DNA of 64,000 nucleotides, taken from the NCBI GenBank assembly GCA_028284905.1, contig JANQQU010000064.1, positions 124,001 to 188,000 of the forward strand, in the 5' to 3' direction. Of the stretch, positions 62,680 to 64,000 are shown one piece after another; the first letter of the stretch is position 1, and every line of letters begins with the position of its first letter. The notes beneath the pieces are model-generated. The model saw only the letters and a program-made list of their open reading frames with translations, was not told where the DNA came from and searched no databases. The DNA is from Calditrichia bacterium. GTDB lineage: Bacteria > Calditrichota > Calditrichia > RBG-13-44-9 > J075. The position numbers and the translations under genes are program-made.

Positions 62680-63636
62680 ATGACTCCTTTAAAAGAAGCA
62701 GCACTGGTGGCAGCGAGAGATTGCCTGGGCGTTCAGAAAAATGAAAAAGTGTTAATTGTAACGGATACCAAGCGTTTGGCGATTGGCCGGGCACTATATG
62801 AAATTTGTCAGGACCTTGGAGAGGAAGTCTTGTTTATGGAGATGGCGCCACGAACTGTTAATGGCGCGGAACCACCGCCAGCTGTCGCAGAAGCGATGAA
62901 ACATGTCGATGTGGTTATTTGCCCGACCACGATGTCTGTGACTCACACTGCCGCACGGCGCGGTGCCTGCGAGGCTGGTGCCCGGGTCGGCACTATGCCA
63001 GGAATTACTGAAGATGTTATGGTTCGCTGCATGCGTGCCGATTACCATGAAATTGCCCGCCTTACGGAAAAAATCGCCGAGATTCTTACCAATGGGAATA
63101 CGGCCTATGTAACGACGCCGGCTGGCACCGATATCCGAATGCCGATTGATGGCATCAAAGCGAAGCCTTCGACCGGGTTGGTTTTAACACCAGGTACTTA
63201 CGGGAATCTGCCATCCGGCGAAGCCTTTTTGATGCCGAAAGAAGGAGCATCCGAAGGCATCTATGTTGTTGATGGTTCTCTGGCAGGGATCGGGCTGATT
63301 ACCGATGAGCCGGTTAAAATTACTATCGAGAAGGGGATGGCTGTCAGTATTGATGGTGGTGATCAGGCGAGGATTTTTGAAAAGACCGTTAATTCCATTG
63401 GAGAAAAGGCGCGGAACTTAGCCGAATTGGGTGTTGGCACGAATAGTATGGCAGAAATAAACGGCACTATTTTGGAAGACGAGAAAGTGCTCGGCACTGT
63501 TCATATTGCCCTGGGGAATAACATGTCCATGGGAGGCACCTGCGATGTTGGTTTTCACGTAGATGGAATACTCCTGAATCCTACCCTGAAAATCGACGAT
63601 CAATTGATATTGGAAGATGGAAAGATGTTGGTGTAA
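62680..63636 (+). CDS. Aminopeptidase, M29/AmpS-like
   Basis: This 318-residue cytoplasmic protein resembles the short leucyl aminopeptidase group related to M29 (AmpS): an N-terminal domain with VLIVTDTKRLAIGRALYEIC, a Lys/Glu middle, TPGTYGNLPSGEAFLMP with a candidate metal Glu, AELGVGTNSMAE and TVHIALGNN with His, then FHVDGILLNPTL with the last His and Asp. These match the Glu/Glu/His/His/Asp metal pattern. GAGGTGAG precedes the ATG. Substrate range unknown. Confidence 0.85.
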   Translation: MTPLKEAALVAARDCLGVQKNEKVLIVTDTKRLAIGRALYEICQDLGEEVLFMEMAPRTVNGAEPPPAVAEAMKHVDVVICPTTMSVTHTAARRGACEAGARVGTMPGITEDVMVRCMRADYHEIARLTEKIAEILTNGNTAYVTTPAGTDIRMPIDGIKAKPSTGLVLTPGTYGNLPSGEAFLMPKEGASEGIYVVDGSLAGIGLITDEPVKITIEKGMAVSIDGGDQARIFEKTVNSIGEKARNLAELGVGTNSMAEINGTILEDEKVLGTVHIALGNNMSMGGTCDVGFHVDGILLNPTLKIDDQLILEDGKMLV

Positions 63637-63640
63637 ATAA

Positions 63641-63673
63641 AAAAAGCCTGTGGTGAATCACCACAGGCTTTTC
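63641..63673. terminator. Bidirectional terminator
   Basis: A perfect 11-bp stem (AGCCTGTGGTG/CACCACAGGCT) with a 3-nt loop is flanked by A-run and T-run on either side. It ends the aminopeptidase gene and also the minus-strand TPR gene. Confidence 0.85.
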
Positions 63674-63695
63674 TATATAAAAATCGATTAAGCGC

Positions 63696-64000
63696 TTAAT
63701 TATCCAACTTAGACTGCAAAATAGCCGCTTGATTACGAACACTCGGGTTTTTACTGTCATCAACAACTTTTTCAATGAGGCTACGAGCCTTGCTTACATT
63801 ACCTGCCTGATAATATGCCTGTGCAGCACTATAGAGATATGCATCTGATTGGGGGAAATCCGGATCGGTGTTGGCTGCTTTTTCATAATAATTGGCTGCA
63901 GATTCAAAGTCTTTCTCAAATGCGAGGCAGTTTGCATAGCCGGCTAATGCGGCTTGAGTGAGGATGTTGTCACCACCATGGTTATCGACATACTCTTTAT
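63696..64000 (-). CDS. TPR protein, C-terminal part (cut by window end)
   Basis: A minus-strand frame is open from the right edge to a stop at 63696-63698 and gives about 101 residues with no internal stop. The sequence has TPR-like repeats, with ALAGYANCLAFEKDFESAAN then YYEKAANTDPDFPQ, and AYLYSAAQAYYQAGN then VSKARSLIEKVV, so it is the end of a tetratricopeptide protein. It converges on the aminopeptidase gene across a shared terminator. The start lies outside the window. Such proteins in this genome type are often periplasmic, but no signal is visible here. Confidence 0.8.
   Translation of the reverse strand, partial: KEYVDNHGGDNILTQAALAGYANCLAFEKDFESAANYYEKAANTDPDFPQSDAYLYSAAQAYYQAGNVSKARSLIEKVVDDSKNPSVRNQAAILQSKLDN

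Noticed and set aside
1-64000. CRISPR arrays, prophage genes, rRNA and tRNA genes
   Set aside because: I found no regularly spaced repeats, phage structural or integrase proteins, or cloverleaf-like or rRNA sequences. A covariance-model scan would be needed to exclude small RNAs.

Overview
This window is a stretch of a bacterial chromosome of moderate GC content, densely coded on both strands, with no rRNA, tRNA, CRISPR array, phage module or transposase that I could recognise. The Gram-negative cell plan is clear: an ExbB/ExbD/TonB-like energy module, several lipobox proteins and SecA. The mix of an AgmX-type TonB cluster, LysM and TPR lipoproteins, a DGGGP-synthase-like UbiA protein, menaquinone genes and pectin-type glycosidases fits the FCB superphylum (something like Calditrichota, KSB1 or Marinimicrobia). 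That placement is inference from gene content, not from a marker phylogeny.

Layout. 1-3.2 kb: end of an operon with ExbB, two ExbD proteins and an AgmX-type TonB-like protein. 3.3-13.3 kb: aspS, a small lipoprotein plus LysM protein, phoH, thiolase, nusB, a phosphoesterase and secA. 13.4-16.9 kb (minus): adenosine deaminase, a TPR lipoprotein and an MtaD-type deaminase. 17.1-20.4 kb: glycolytic block gap-pgk-tpiA. 20.6-24.8 kb: rhodanese, menA, menC and menE. 25-30.3 kb: a secreted CBM9-like protein, GH28 polygalacturonase and GH78 rhamnosidase, a compact pectin locus. 30.3-47 kb: mainly minus-strand accessory genes: SGNH hydrolase, ABC exporter, esterase, SDR, MsrB (plus), an AhpD-like protein with an in-frame TGA, M28 and M20 peptidases, HAD phosphatase, transglutaminase, DUF3347 lipoprotein, KGSA-type dehydrogenase, a DGGGPS-like prenyltransferase and threonine synthase. 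47-54 kb: dicarboxylate symporter, a second orphan AgmX-like protein, a TIM-barrel protein and a MalK/UgpC-type ATPase behind a perfect 20-bp operator. 54-64 kb: SPOR-like lipoprotein, NtrC-type regulator, TPR protein, PspC membrane proteins, greA, rel, an aminopeptidase and a truncated TPR gene.

The strongest unusual signal is at 36583-37128 on the minus strand. An AhpD-like open reading frame is interrupted by one TGA exactly where the second Cys of the CxxC redox motif belongs, and a small hairpin lies 10 nt downstream, as expected for a bacterial SECIS. I read it as a selenoprotein.

The second theme is noncoding. At least five intergenic palindromic elements occur, two of them related 156-159 bp inverted-repeat elements; one of these is flanked by an exact 8-bp direct repeat, which points to a MITE-like mobile element. 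A strong promoter with an overlapping operator precedes the sugar-importer ATPase, and good sigma70-type promoters precede several other genes.
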